Assembly: GCA_043777675.1 (NCBI GenBank) | Contig: JAYWHR010000065.1 | Location: forward strand, 1-64,000 | Source of the DNA: JANMDU01 sp043777675 | GTDB taxonomy: Bacteria; Pseudomonadota; Gammaproteobacteria; Burkholderiales; Burkholderiaceae_C | Length of the DNA stretch: 64,000 nt | Direction: 5' to 3' | In this document: piece by piece, positions 1-6,435 of the stretch | Layout of the letters: every line of letters starts with the position of its first letter | Position numbering within the stretch: position 1 is the stretch's first letter | Translations under genes and position numbers: made by a program | Notes under the pieces: model-generated | Told to the model about the DNA's origin: nothing | The model's database searches: none | Seen by the model: the letters and a program-made list of their open reading frames with translations, nothing else

Positions 1-269
1 TTCATCAGTTTGTAGGCTACCGGCAGCAGCAGCAGGCCGCCCGCCAACATCAAGCCGGGGATTTTCAGCAGCCAGACGATGCCCAGCGTGAACGCTATGC
101 GGATCACGATAGCACCTGCGGTGCCCCAAATGATCACGCGCTTTTGAAGGTGTTGCGGTACGTTACGCGCCGCCAAGCCGATGACCAGCGCGTTATCACC
201 CGCCAGCACCAAGTCGATCATGATGATGGTGAGGAGCGCCATCAAGAACGGCGTTGAGAGAAATTCCAT
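1..269 (-). CDS. TerC-family (YjbE-type) integral membrane protein, C-terminus beyond the window
   Basis: The gene reads leftwards and runs off the window edge; about 89 N-terminal codons are visible from the ATG at 269-267. They contain DLVLAGDNALVIGLAARNVP, the acidic D..LAGDNA signature of the TerC family, inside the first hydrophobic helix. Two more hydrophobic segments follow (VIIWGTAGAIVIRIAF and a Leu/Gly-rich helix near the edge). TerC/Alx/YjbE proteins are inner-membrane metal exporters; several act on manganese. The manganese-type riboswitch just upstream (414-524) supports Mn2+ efflux here. Family assignment is firm; the transported ion is inferred from the riboswitch. Confidence 0.9.
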   Translation of the reverse strand, partial: MEFLSTPFLMALLTIIMIDLVLAGDNALVIGLAARNVPQHLQKRVIIWGTAGAIVIRIAFTLGIVWLLKIPGLMLAGGLLLLPVAYKLM

Positions 270-413
270 AGAGTGTTGCCAATGCGTATAACAGGTTGAT
301 TGATACGCGACGCGAGCAGACACACAGCACGTTGAACCTTGATCTTCGCTCGATGAGAGGCACTGAAGAAAGTCGACGCTTGCGTACCCGCACGCAAAGC
401 GCGGTTCAAGAGC

Positions 414-524
414 GAAGGTCTTGCATGACATGTCGAAATTTCGACTTGTCCCCCGAGGCCGGATGATTTAGCGTTGCGCTACATCACCGTACTGACGACA
501 TCGGTGTGGGAGCTACTCCCCTTC
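414..524 (-). promoter_or_regulatory. yybP-ykoY (manganese) riboswitch upstream of the TerC-family gene
   Basis: On the minus strand the leader starts GAAGGGGAGTAGC (524 to 512) and ends GCAAGACCTTC (424 to 414). GAAGG (524-520) pairs with CCTTC (418-414) to close P1, and GGGGAGTAGC is the conserved 5' element of this class. A hairpin with the arms GTCGAAAT/ATTTCGAC lies between. The class binds Mn2+ and commonly controls TerC/Alx/MntP exporters, matching the gene downstream. The P1 3' strand can pair instead with GAGCGAAG at 351-344, a likely expression platform between aptamer and ATG. A covariance-model search would settle the boundaries. Confidence 0.85.
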
Positions 525-529
525 AATTG

Positions 530-778
530 AAAGATTATTCCACACTGAACCAAAAAATTTTGCATAATTTTTCGTCAACTTATCGTCTTAAGCCCCTATT
601 TAATTGGCCTCAGCGCACATTTATTGAATTTTGCGACTTTTCCACTTATGGGCGTCAAGCCCTCGTTAAATGGCACTTTCCGCTAAAAGTTGTTAAATTG
701 CCATTTATGAAACTTGCGGTTCCGTTTTCAACAAATATGGTGGTCTACCTGTCGCGAAGACCGCCTGGCAAATCGGCG
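530..778. other. AT-rich intergenic stretch, no gene seen
   Basis: An open frame exists here on the plus strand from 506, but its start lies inside the riboswitch and the stretch to about 780 is AT-rich, with codon use unlike the neighbouring genes. On the minus strand TTGACG (about 583) could be a -35 element for the riboswitch transcript, though I see no convincing -10 at standard spacing. Confidence 0.4.
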
Positions 779-907
779 ATGCGCAATTCTGCTACTGTGA
801 AGGCATTGCGAAAGAACGCCCTACGACGCGCCGCCGAGCGCCAGAAGTTTGACTATGAACGCTACGAAATTAACGATTGCCGTCGGCGCTCTTTCCGGGA
901 CCGCGCT

Positions 908-1456
908 ATGAGTCACGGCGACAACGTTGCCGCCAACGATGGCGACGATGGCGACGCAGCGACCGAACCGAGTGTTCGGCGCGACCCAAAAACGCAAGAC
1001 CCTCGTCATTGGAAAGACGACGGCTGGTCTGCGCGCATTATCAAAAACGAAGACGACGACGGCTGGGCGGTCGAGATGACGCGTGACGGCGCGCGCGAGC
1101 CCGCGCTGGTGGGGCCGTGGACGATGGGGCGCAACAAAAAAGACCCGAAGCCGCTCGACACCAGCGCCTTTCACACGCTGGTGAAAACCGCGACCGAATT
1201 CGTCAGTCGCAGCGAGCAACAACGCCACGCCACGTTGAACAAAGACGTGCGCGTCAACGCTCGTATTGACGACGTGTCAACCGATGTTCGCGTCGCGCTG
1301 GCGATCATTCCAGACGACGATTTTCCGTACGCTACGCTCACGGCGACCGACGCCGCTGGTGACATGCTTGCGCAGGTGAAAGCGCCGGCGAGCTTCAAGC
1401 TCAGCGCCGCCAGCGCCGTGGCATGGATTGAAGGCGGATTTCGCACGCCGGGGTGA
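908..1456 (+). CDS. hypothetical protein, 182 aa, highly charged N-terminal half
   Basis: I do not recognise the family. From the ATG at 908 the product is 182 aa. Residues 1-70 are rich in Asp, Arg and Lys (runs such as NDGDDGDAA and KNEDDDGW). A short segment WAVEMTRDG..EPALVGPWTMGR follows, then a C-terminal half (from about residue 80) that looks folded, with alternating hydrophobic residues. There is no signal peptide or membrane helix. The same frame stays open upstream, and an ATG at 779 would add a very basic 43-residue extension; neither start has a clear ribosome-binding site. GC-rich third positions downstream of about 900 support coding. The gene is divergent from the TerC-type gene. 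Confidence 0.5.
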   Translation: MSHGDNVAANDGDDGDAATEPSVRRDPKTQDPRHWKDDGWSARIIKNEDDDGWAVEMTRDGAREPALVGPWTMGRNKKDPKPLDTSAFHTLVKTATEFVSRSEQQRHATLNKDVRVNARIDDVSTDVRVALAIIPDDDFPYATLTATDAAGDMLAQVKAPASFKLSAASAVAWIEGGFRTPG

Positions 1457-1505
1457 TCACCGCTACAGCGCGTGTCGGTTGAACGAATAAAGCCCTTGGG
1501 TAGCG

Positions 1506-1669
1506 CTAGTGTCGCGTCGCGTTAAAAATGACGGTATATCGCGCCGCCGTCGGTGTGCAGGGCTAGGCGCAGAACGCAGCGCATGCCGGGGCATGGGCAA
1601 GTTTTGCAACGACGCCATGCGCAGCGAGGGCAAGCGAGATGCGTCATTTTTGGCGTGACGCGACACTAG
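1506..1669. repeat. 164-bp hairpin-type repeat with 28-bp terminal inverted repeats
   Basis: The arms at 1506-1533 and 1642-1669 are inverted copies with about three mismatches; both end in CTAGTGTCGCGTC/GACGCGACACTAG and border a CGTCATTTTT block. The interior is GC-rich and non-coding. The minus-strand frame through it is Arg/Pro/Ser-rich and looks spurious. It has the form of a miniature inverted-repeat element with no transposase. It lies between the hypothetical gene and argB and could also terminate transcription. Only one copy is in this window, so its repeat nature is inferred from structure. Confidence 0.6.
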
Positions 1670-1724
1670 GCTTTGCATAGAATCAAAGCAAATACCCACT
1701 CACCTCTTTGCTACGGCTTGCCCA

Positions 1725-2612
1725 ATGCCCCTCACCGCTGCCACCGCCGCAGACCGCGCGCAAATTCTGTCTGACGCGCTGCCGTACATCCGTCAGTTTC
1801 ACGACAAAACGTTAGTCATCAAATACGGCGGCAACGCGATGACCGATCCGGCTTTGCAGGCGGATTTTGCGGAAGATGTGGTGCTGTTGAAGTTGGTGGG
1901 CATGAATCCTGTTGTGGTGCATGGCGGTGGGCCTCAGATTGAGGCAGCATTGAAGCGCTTGGGCAAAGAAGGCAAATTCATCCAAGGTATGCGCGTCACC
2001 GATGCGGAGACAATGGAAGTGGTGGAATGGGTGCTGGCCGGTGAAGTGCAGCAAGATATCGTTGGCCTCATCAACGCGGCGGGCGGAAAAGCAGTGGGCC
2101 TGACAGGGCGCGATGGCGGATTGATCCGCGCCAAGCAACTGCGTATGCTCGATTTGAAAGATCCGTCGATCGAGCACGATCTGGGGCAAGTGGGCGAGAT
2201 TGTGGCCATTGATCCTAGCGTGGTCAAGGCTCTACAAGATGATGCCTTTATCCCTGTGGTGAGCCCGATTGGTTTTGGTGAAAACAATGAGAGCTACAAC
2301 ATCAATGCGGATGTGGTAGCGGCAAAATTGGCCACAATTTTGAAGGCCGAGAAGCTCATGATGCTAACCAATATTAGCGGTGTGCTCGATAAAAGCGGCA
2401 AGCTGCTTACCGAGCTCACAGCGCGCCAGATCGACGCGCTGATCGAAGATGGCACGATCTCTGGCGGCATGATTCCTAAAATCGCCGGCGCCATTGATGC
2501 CGCCAAAAGCGGCGTGAACACCGTACATATCGTGGATGGCCGTGTGCCGCATGCGATGTTGTTAGAAATTTTGACTGATCAAGCCTACGGTACCATGATC
2601 AAGTCGCACTGA
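1725..2612 (+). CDS. argB: acetylglutamate kinase
   Basis: ArgB phosphorylates N-acetyl-L-glutamate with ATP, the second and usually arginine-inhibited step of arginine synthesis in the cytoplasm. The 295-aa length is normal. Visible amino-acid-kinase motifs are KYGGNAM (33-39, phosphate binding), HGGGPQ (66-71, substrate loop), the GLTGRDGG loop (125-132), NINADVVA (192-199) and GGMIPKI near residue 245. The N-terminal helix before residue 30 is the segment that in arginine-sensitive hexameric enzymes carries regulation. It is followed after 5 bp by the response-regulator gene and may be co-transcribed with it. Confidence 0.97.
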   Translation: MPLTAATAADRAQILSDALPYIRQFHDKTLVIKYGGNAMTDPALQADFAEDVVLLKLVGMNPVVVHGGGPQIEAALKRLGKEGKFIQGMRVTDAETMEVVEWVLAGEVQQDIVGLINAAGGKAVGLTGRDGGLIRAKQLRMLDLKDPSIEHDLGQVGEIVAIDPSVVKALQDDAFIPVVSPIGFGENNESYNINADVVAAKLATILKAEKLMMLTNISGVLDKSGKLLTELTARQIDALIEDGTISGGMIPKIAGAIDAAKSGVNTVHIVDGRVPHAMLLEILTDQAYGTMIKSH

Positions 2613-2617
2613 CCGCC

Positions 2618-3322
2618 ATGCGCTTACTACTTGTCGAAGACGATGTGATGCTCGCCAGCGGCATCAAACTTGGCCTCTGTGGCGCGGGCTATGCAGTGGA
2701 TTGGGTGGGCTCGGGAGAGCGGGCGCTTGAGGCTGTGAAAGCAGAAAGTTTTGATGCTGCTATTGTGGATCTGGGTTTGCCCAAGATGGATGGCTTAGAG
2801 CTCACCCAAACGCTGCGCAAGGGCGGCTACATTTTGCCGATTTTGATTTTGACAGCGCGCGATGCATTGGAAGATCGCGTGCAGGGGCTCGATTTTGGCG
2901 CGGATGATTACATGGTCAAGCCCTTTGAGTTGCCTGAGCTACTCGCTCGCCTGCGTGCCCTGCTTCGGCGCTCGCAAGCGGCTACGTCGAGCTCCATCAG
3001 CTATGGCCCGATTACCTTGGACACTGCGATGCGCCAAGCTTATGCGCAGCAAGACACCAGCAAACTTCCCATTGAGCTCGGCCCGCGTGAATGGACGGTG
3101 CTGGAGTATCTGATGCTCCAAGCACCGAAACCAGCAGCCAAAGAAAAAATTCTTGCCGCCCTCACGGGCTGGGATAAAGAAATCACCGCCAACGCTGTAG
3201 AGGTGTACATCTCACGCCTGCGCGGGAAACTCGATCCCTTTGGCGTGGCGCTTCGCTCTATTCGTGGTTTTGGTTATCGGCTAGAGCTCACTGCTGAGTC
3301 CGGCAGAGATACGCTTGCTTAG
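2618..3322 (+). CDS. OmpR-family response regulator (QseB/TctD-like)
   Basis: This 234-aa two-component regulator has a receiver domain (about 1-115) and an OmpR/PhoB winged-helix DNA-binding domain (about 130-228). The acidic pocket is E7-D8-D9, the phospho-acceptor is D51 (VDLGLPKMDG) and the conserved lysine is K101 (MVKPFELPEL). The C-terminal domain carries the usual EYLMLQAP and VEVYISRLRGKLDP recognition segments. It sits 9 bp before a histidine kinase gene, its evident partner. Close relatives are QseB, TctD and PmrA types; the signal cannot be told from sequence. Confidence 0.93.
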   Translation: MRLLLVEDDVMLASGIKLGLCGAGYAVDWVGSGERALEAVKAESFDAAIVDLGLPKMDGLELTQTLRKGGYILPILILTARDALEDRVQGLDFGADDYMVKPFELPELLARLRALLRRSQAATSSSISYGPITLDTAMRQAYAQQDTSKLPIELGPREWTVLEYLMLQAPKPAAKEKILAALTGWDKEITANAVEVYISRLRGKLDPFGVALRSIRGFGYRLELTAESGRDTLA

Positions 3323-3331
3323 CGTGTAGCC

Positions 3332-4882
3332 ATGCGCCTTCGCGCTTTGTTTCATCGCCTAAGCTCGCCTAGCCACGAAGGTAGTGTGAGCATGATGGCT
3401 GGCCTGCGCACACGCTTGATGGTCATGCTGCTTGTGCCGCTGGTGGTGTTGCTGTGCATCAGCGCTTGGCTGGATTACCGCGCGGCAGGTAGCGCAGCGA
3501 TTCAGCAAGATTTCAACATGCAGCGCTTGGCTCCGTTACTCGTGGATTCCATCGTGGCAGAAGGCAGCAAGCCGGATGACCCTCCCGTGGTGCTGCTTAC
3601 ACCTGCCATCGAAGATTTCATCAAAGAGCGCGAGGGCCGAGCACAATGGGGAGTGGCTGCAGTGGATGGCAGGGTGATCCTCGGGCCTTCATGGCTGAGC
3701 ACACCTACGCCTGCGACCAACGAGCCAGAATTTCATAGCGCAGAAGTAGGTGGCGTGGTGTATCGCATCATGGCGCAGCGCGCTGATACTGCCGCTGGTG
3801 AATATGTGCTGCTGCTGGCCGATGGCTCTGATGCTCGGCAAAGCTGGCTTCGCTCCTTACTGCTCAAAGTGTTGCTGCCTAATGGCTTGCTGCTAGCTGC
3901 GGTAGCCTTTGCTGTCAGTTGGGCTGTGGGGCGAGCGCTCAAGCCGCTCACCGACATCACCCGCGCTGTCGAGCAGCGCTCACCGCGCGATTTGAGTGAG
4001 CTGGATGCTGCGCAAACACCGCTGGAGGTGCGCCCGCTGGTGCAATCGCTGAATCGGCTCTTTGGTTTGGTCAATGCGCAGAGCGAATCGCAACGCCGCT
4101 TCATTGCCGATGCAGCGCATCAGCTTCGCACGCCGCTAGCGGGCTTGCAAGCGCAGGTAGAAGCTTGGGTGCAGTCTGCGCAAGCGGCTCAAAGCAATAT
4201 TTCTGATCAAAAAGCTCAGTTAGCCGGCAAGAATACTGCGCAGAGTGCTATTACTTTAAGAGCGAGCGAGCTGATTCGCTTGCGCGATGCCACGCGCCGC
4301 ACGTCTCAACTGGCCACCCAATTGCTCGCGCTCTCGCGCGCCGATGCACACGGTATGGGGCAAGCGCCCATGCAAATGGTGGATCTCGCGCAGCTATGTG
4401 TTGATGTGTTGGAGCGGCAGCTTGATGCGGCTACTCAGCGCGGCATTGATTTGGGCGTAGAGATTGATCACAGCGCGCCCATGATGGTAGCTGGCCATGA
4501 TTGGCTACTGCACGAGCTCATGATTAATCTGTGTGATAACGCAATTCGCTATACAGCGCTGGCTCACCAAGCAAGGGGATGCCTGGACACCCTGCCGCAA
4601 GTCACCCTGATTACTAGGCAGCATGCCGATGGTTTTTTACTGCAAGTGCGAGACAACGGAGCAGGCATACCTATCGAGGAACGCGAAAAAGTGCTGCAGC
4701 GTTTTTACCGAGTGCGGGGCACCGGCGGAGAAGGCAACGGATTGGGCTTAGCCATCGCTCAAGAAATTGCCAAGCTGCACGGCTCACAGCTTACTTTGGC
4801 TGATGCCGAGCCCAGCGCTGCGCGAGGCCAGCGCGGATTGCAGGTGAGTGTTTACCTGCATGCTCAACCCATTGAGAGCTGA
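3332..4882 (+). CDS. membrane sensor histidine kinase (TctE/QseC-like) with an inserted repeat peptide
   Basis: The 516-aa kinase has a first membrane helix at about residues 29-48, a periplasmic sensor of the TctE N-terminal type to about 180, a second helix at about 183-205, a HAMP-like linker (ALKPLTDITRAVEQR), the phospho-acceptor H263 in DAAHQLRTPLAG, an N-box ELMINLCDNAIRYT and G-boxes VRDNGAGI and GLGLAIAQEI. It should phosphorylate the regulator encoded 9 bp upstream. The loop between the two dimerisation helices is abnormally long (about residues 280-315). It contains LAGKNTAQSAITLRA, encoded by a copy of the short interspersed element (4220-4260). A later start at 3392 or 3395 is possible. 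Confidence 0.93.
   Translation: MRLRALFHRLSSPSHEGSVSMMAGLRTRLMVMLLVPLVVLLCISAWLDYRAAGSAAIQQDFNMQRLAPLLVDSIVAEGSKPDDPPVVLLTPAIEDFIKEREGRAQWGVAAVDGRVILGPSWLSTPTPATNEPEFHSAEVGGVVYRIMAQRADTAAGEYVLLLADGSDARQSWLRSLLLKVLLPNGLLLAAVAFAVSWAVGRALKPLTDITRAVEQRSPRDLSELDAAQTPLEVRPLVQSLNRLFGLVNAQSESQRRFIADAAHQLRTPLAGLQAQVEAWVQSAQAAQSNISDQKAQLAGKNTAQSAITLRASELIRLRDATRRTSQLATQLLALSRADAHGMGQAPMQMVDLAQLCVDVLERQLDAATQRGIDLGVEIDHSAPMMVAGHDWLLHELMINLCDNAIRYTALAHQARGCLDTLPQVTLITRQHADGFLLQVRDNGAGIPIEEREKVLQRFYRVRGTGGEGNGLGLAIAQEIAKLHGSQLTLADAEPSAARGQRGLQVSVYLHAQPIES
4220..4260 (-). repeat. short interspersed element, copy inside the sensor kinase gene
   Basis: Core GCCGGCTA is on the minus strand with the linked block AATAGC..CTGCGCAG. 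The gene reads the opposite strand of the element as LAGKNTAQSAITLRA (residues about 297-311), in the same frame as the copies in FdsGB and BoxA. It falls in the loop of the dimerisation domain. Confidence 0.8.
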
Positions 4883-4916
4883 AGAACTGACGTAAAGCTG
4901 TGCGAGAATGTTTTTC

Positions 4917-5555
4917 ATGTCAGAAGTAGAAACAACCTCCTCCATCAATCACGACACCGTAGCTGCAGATGCAGCTGGCCGCAAACGCCCCAAGCCCGGC
5001 GAGCGGCGTGTGCAAATCTTGCAAACATTGGCCAGCATGCTCGAGCGCCCCGGCGCAGAGCGGGTGACGACTGCTGCTTTGGCCGGCAAGCTAGATGTAT
5101 CTGAGGCCGCGCTGTATCGCCATTTCGCAAGCAAGGCGCAAATGTTTGAAGGCTTGATTGAATTCATTGAGAGCAGCATTTTCAGTCTCTTGAACCAGAT
5201 TGCCGAGCGTGAGCAAAACGCTGCAGCTCGCTTGGGCAAGACCATCGCCATGGTGCTGCAATTCGGCGAGAAAAATCCTGGTATGTGCCGCGTCATGACG
5301 GGCGATGCACTAGTGTTTGAAAACGAGCGCCTGCAAGAGCGGATGAATCAGCTTTTTGATAAATTGGAAAGCAGCTTCAAGCAAAATCTGCGCGATCTGG
5401 TGGTCAGTAGCGCCACGCCCACCGTAGAAGCGCAAGCTCAGGCCTCCGTGCTGACTGCGTTTTGTATGGGTCGCTTGCAACGCTACGGACGCTCAGGCTT
5501 CAAACGCTTGCCCACAGAGCACTTGGATGCGAGTTTGGCGCGCTTGCTGGGTTAA
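4917..5555 (+). CDS. slmA: nucleoid occlusion factor SlmA, TetR family
   Basis: SlmA binds specific chromosomal sites and stops FtsZ rings from closing over the nucleoid. The N-terminal TetR-type helix-turn-helix is clear: ILQTLASMLERPG, then TTAALAGKLDVSEAALYRHF and ASKAQMFEGLIEFIE. An all-helical effector domain follows to residue 212. An ATG 9 nt upstream (4908) is also in frame, but only the one at 4917 has a GAGAA purine stretch at normal distance. It begins about 35 bp after the kinase gene and is read the same way. The assignment rests on the SlmA-like recognition helix and length. Confidence 0.9.
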   Translation: MSEVETTSSINHDTVAADAAGRKRPKPGERRVQILQTLASMLERPGAERVTTAALAGKLDVSEAALYRHFASKAQMFEGLIEFIESSIFSLLNQIAEREQNAAARLGKTIAMVLQFGEKNPGMCRVMTGDALVFENERLQERMNQLFDKLESSFKQNLRDLVVSSATPTVEAQAQASVLTAFCMGRLQRYGRSGFKRLPTEHLDASLARLLG

Positions 5556-5560
5556 GCACT

Positions 5561-5604
5561 TACTATCAATTAGATAGCGCTTAGCGCAGTATTTATGCCG
5601 GCTA
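5561..5604 (+). repeat. short interspersed element between slmA and pdeM
   Basis: The copy begins TACTATCAATTAGATAGCGC and ends TTATGCCGGCTA. The ATG in its core (5595) is the only start that gives pdeM a normal N-terminus without losing its first strand, so the element appears to provide the pdeM start codon (MPAND...). Confidence 0.85.
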
Positions 5605-6272
5605 ATGATGGTTTTTCTCTAGAAATCAGTATAAATAATGAGCAAATGCAATTGCTGCCCAGCGGCGCAATGTATTTGCCTGTCCATCAAGCCCTTTTGA
5701 TCGCCGATGCACACATCGGCAAGGCCAGCAGCTTTCGTCAGCTCGGGGTGCCTGTGCCCAGCGGGACAACGAATGAGACTTTGACAGCAATCACACACGA
5801 CTTGGCTTCAACGCAAGCCCAGCATCTGATCTTCTTGGGTGATTTTCTGCATTCTCGCTATGCGCATGCTCCAGCCACGCAAACCGTGGTGGCGGCATGG
5901 CGCGAACGCCACGCAAAGCTCGCCATCACTTTGGTGCGCGGTAACCACGATGACCGCGCTGGCGATCCGCCTGCTGCGCTGCGCTTCTCAATCGTCAATG
6001 AGCCCTTTCTCCTCGGCTCACTCGCCCTGTGCCACCATCCGCAAACCATAGCGACGCATTACGTACTTGCCGGTCATTTGCATCCTTGCATATTGATCTA
6101 CGGCAGAGCCCGAGAGCGTCTGCGGCTGCCATGTTTTTGGATGGGAGACGAAGTGTTAAATGCCGTGGGCATCTTGCCAGCTTATGGTAGCTTCACGGGC
6201 ATGCATCCCATTGAGCGACGAGATACCGATGCGGTTTATGCTGTTGCAGGGGAAGTGGTGAGGAAAGTCTGA
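5595..6272 (+). CDS. pdeM: PdeM-type metallophosphoesterase (ligase-associated DNA damage response)
   Basis: This 225-aa protein has the metallophosphoesterase metal-binding series: ADAHIGK (about 36-42), LGDFLHSR, GNHDDR, CHHP and GHLHP. This arrangement is typical of PdeM, a predicted endonuclease usually encoded with ATP-dependent DNA ligase and Lhr-type helicase genes. Those partners are not in this window, so the gene appears orphaned or its partners lie elsewhere. The start ATG lies in the core of the upstream repeat element, and the next in-frame Met is only at residue 18. Substrate and DNA-repair role are inferred from family. Confidence 0.85.
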   Translation: MPANDGFSLEISINNEQMQLLPSGAMYLPVHQALLIADAHIGKASSFRQLGVPVPSGTTNETLTAITHDLASTQAQHLIFLGDFLHSRYAHAPATQTVVAAWRERHAKLAITLVRGNHDDRAGDPPAALRFSIVNEPFLLGSLALCHHPQTIATHYVLAGHLHPCILIYGRARERLRLPCFWMGDEVLNAVGILPAYGSFTGMHPIERRDTDAVYAVAGEVVRKV

Positions 6273-6282
6273 ATTCGGATTA

Positions 6283-6421
6283 AATACCGGACGCAGAAGA
6301 CGCAGAGGTTTCGCAGAAGGAATACCAAAAAAGACCAAAGAACAAAATCAGAAAAAATCTTTTTTGGTTTTTCTTTTTTGCGTCCTCTGCGAAACCTTTG
6401 CGTCTTCAGCGTCCGGTATTC
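6283..6421. repeat. long hairpin element, copy P1 (pdeM/priA)
   Basis: The left arm (6283-6320) reads AATACCGGACGCAGAAGACG and on to CGCAGAAGG; the right arm (6380-6420) is its inverted copy with a few mismatches. The A/T-rich loop contains AATACCAAAAAAGACC. It lies between the convergent genes pdeM and priA, so a bidirectional terminator role is plausible. Three further copies are at 38787, 54770 and 56471. Confidence 0.85.
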
Positions 6422-6435
6422 TTTCTTCGAATCCC

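Noticed and set aside
1463..1699. Minus-strand frame of 78 codons upstream of argB
   Set aside because: Lies almost wholly in the hairpin repeat 1506-1669 and has a low-complexity Arg/Pro/Ser composition.
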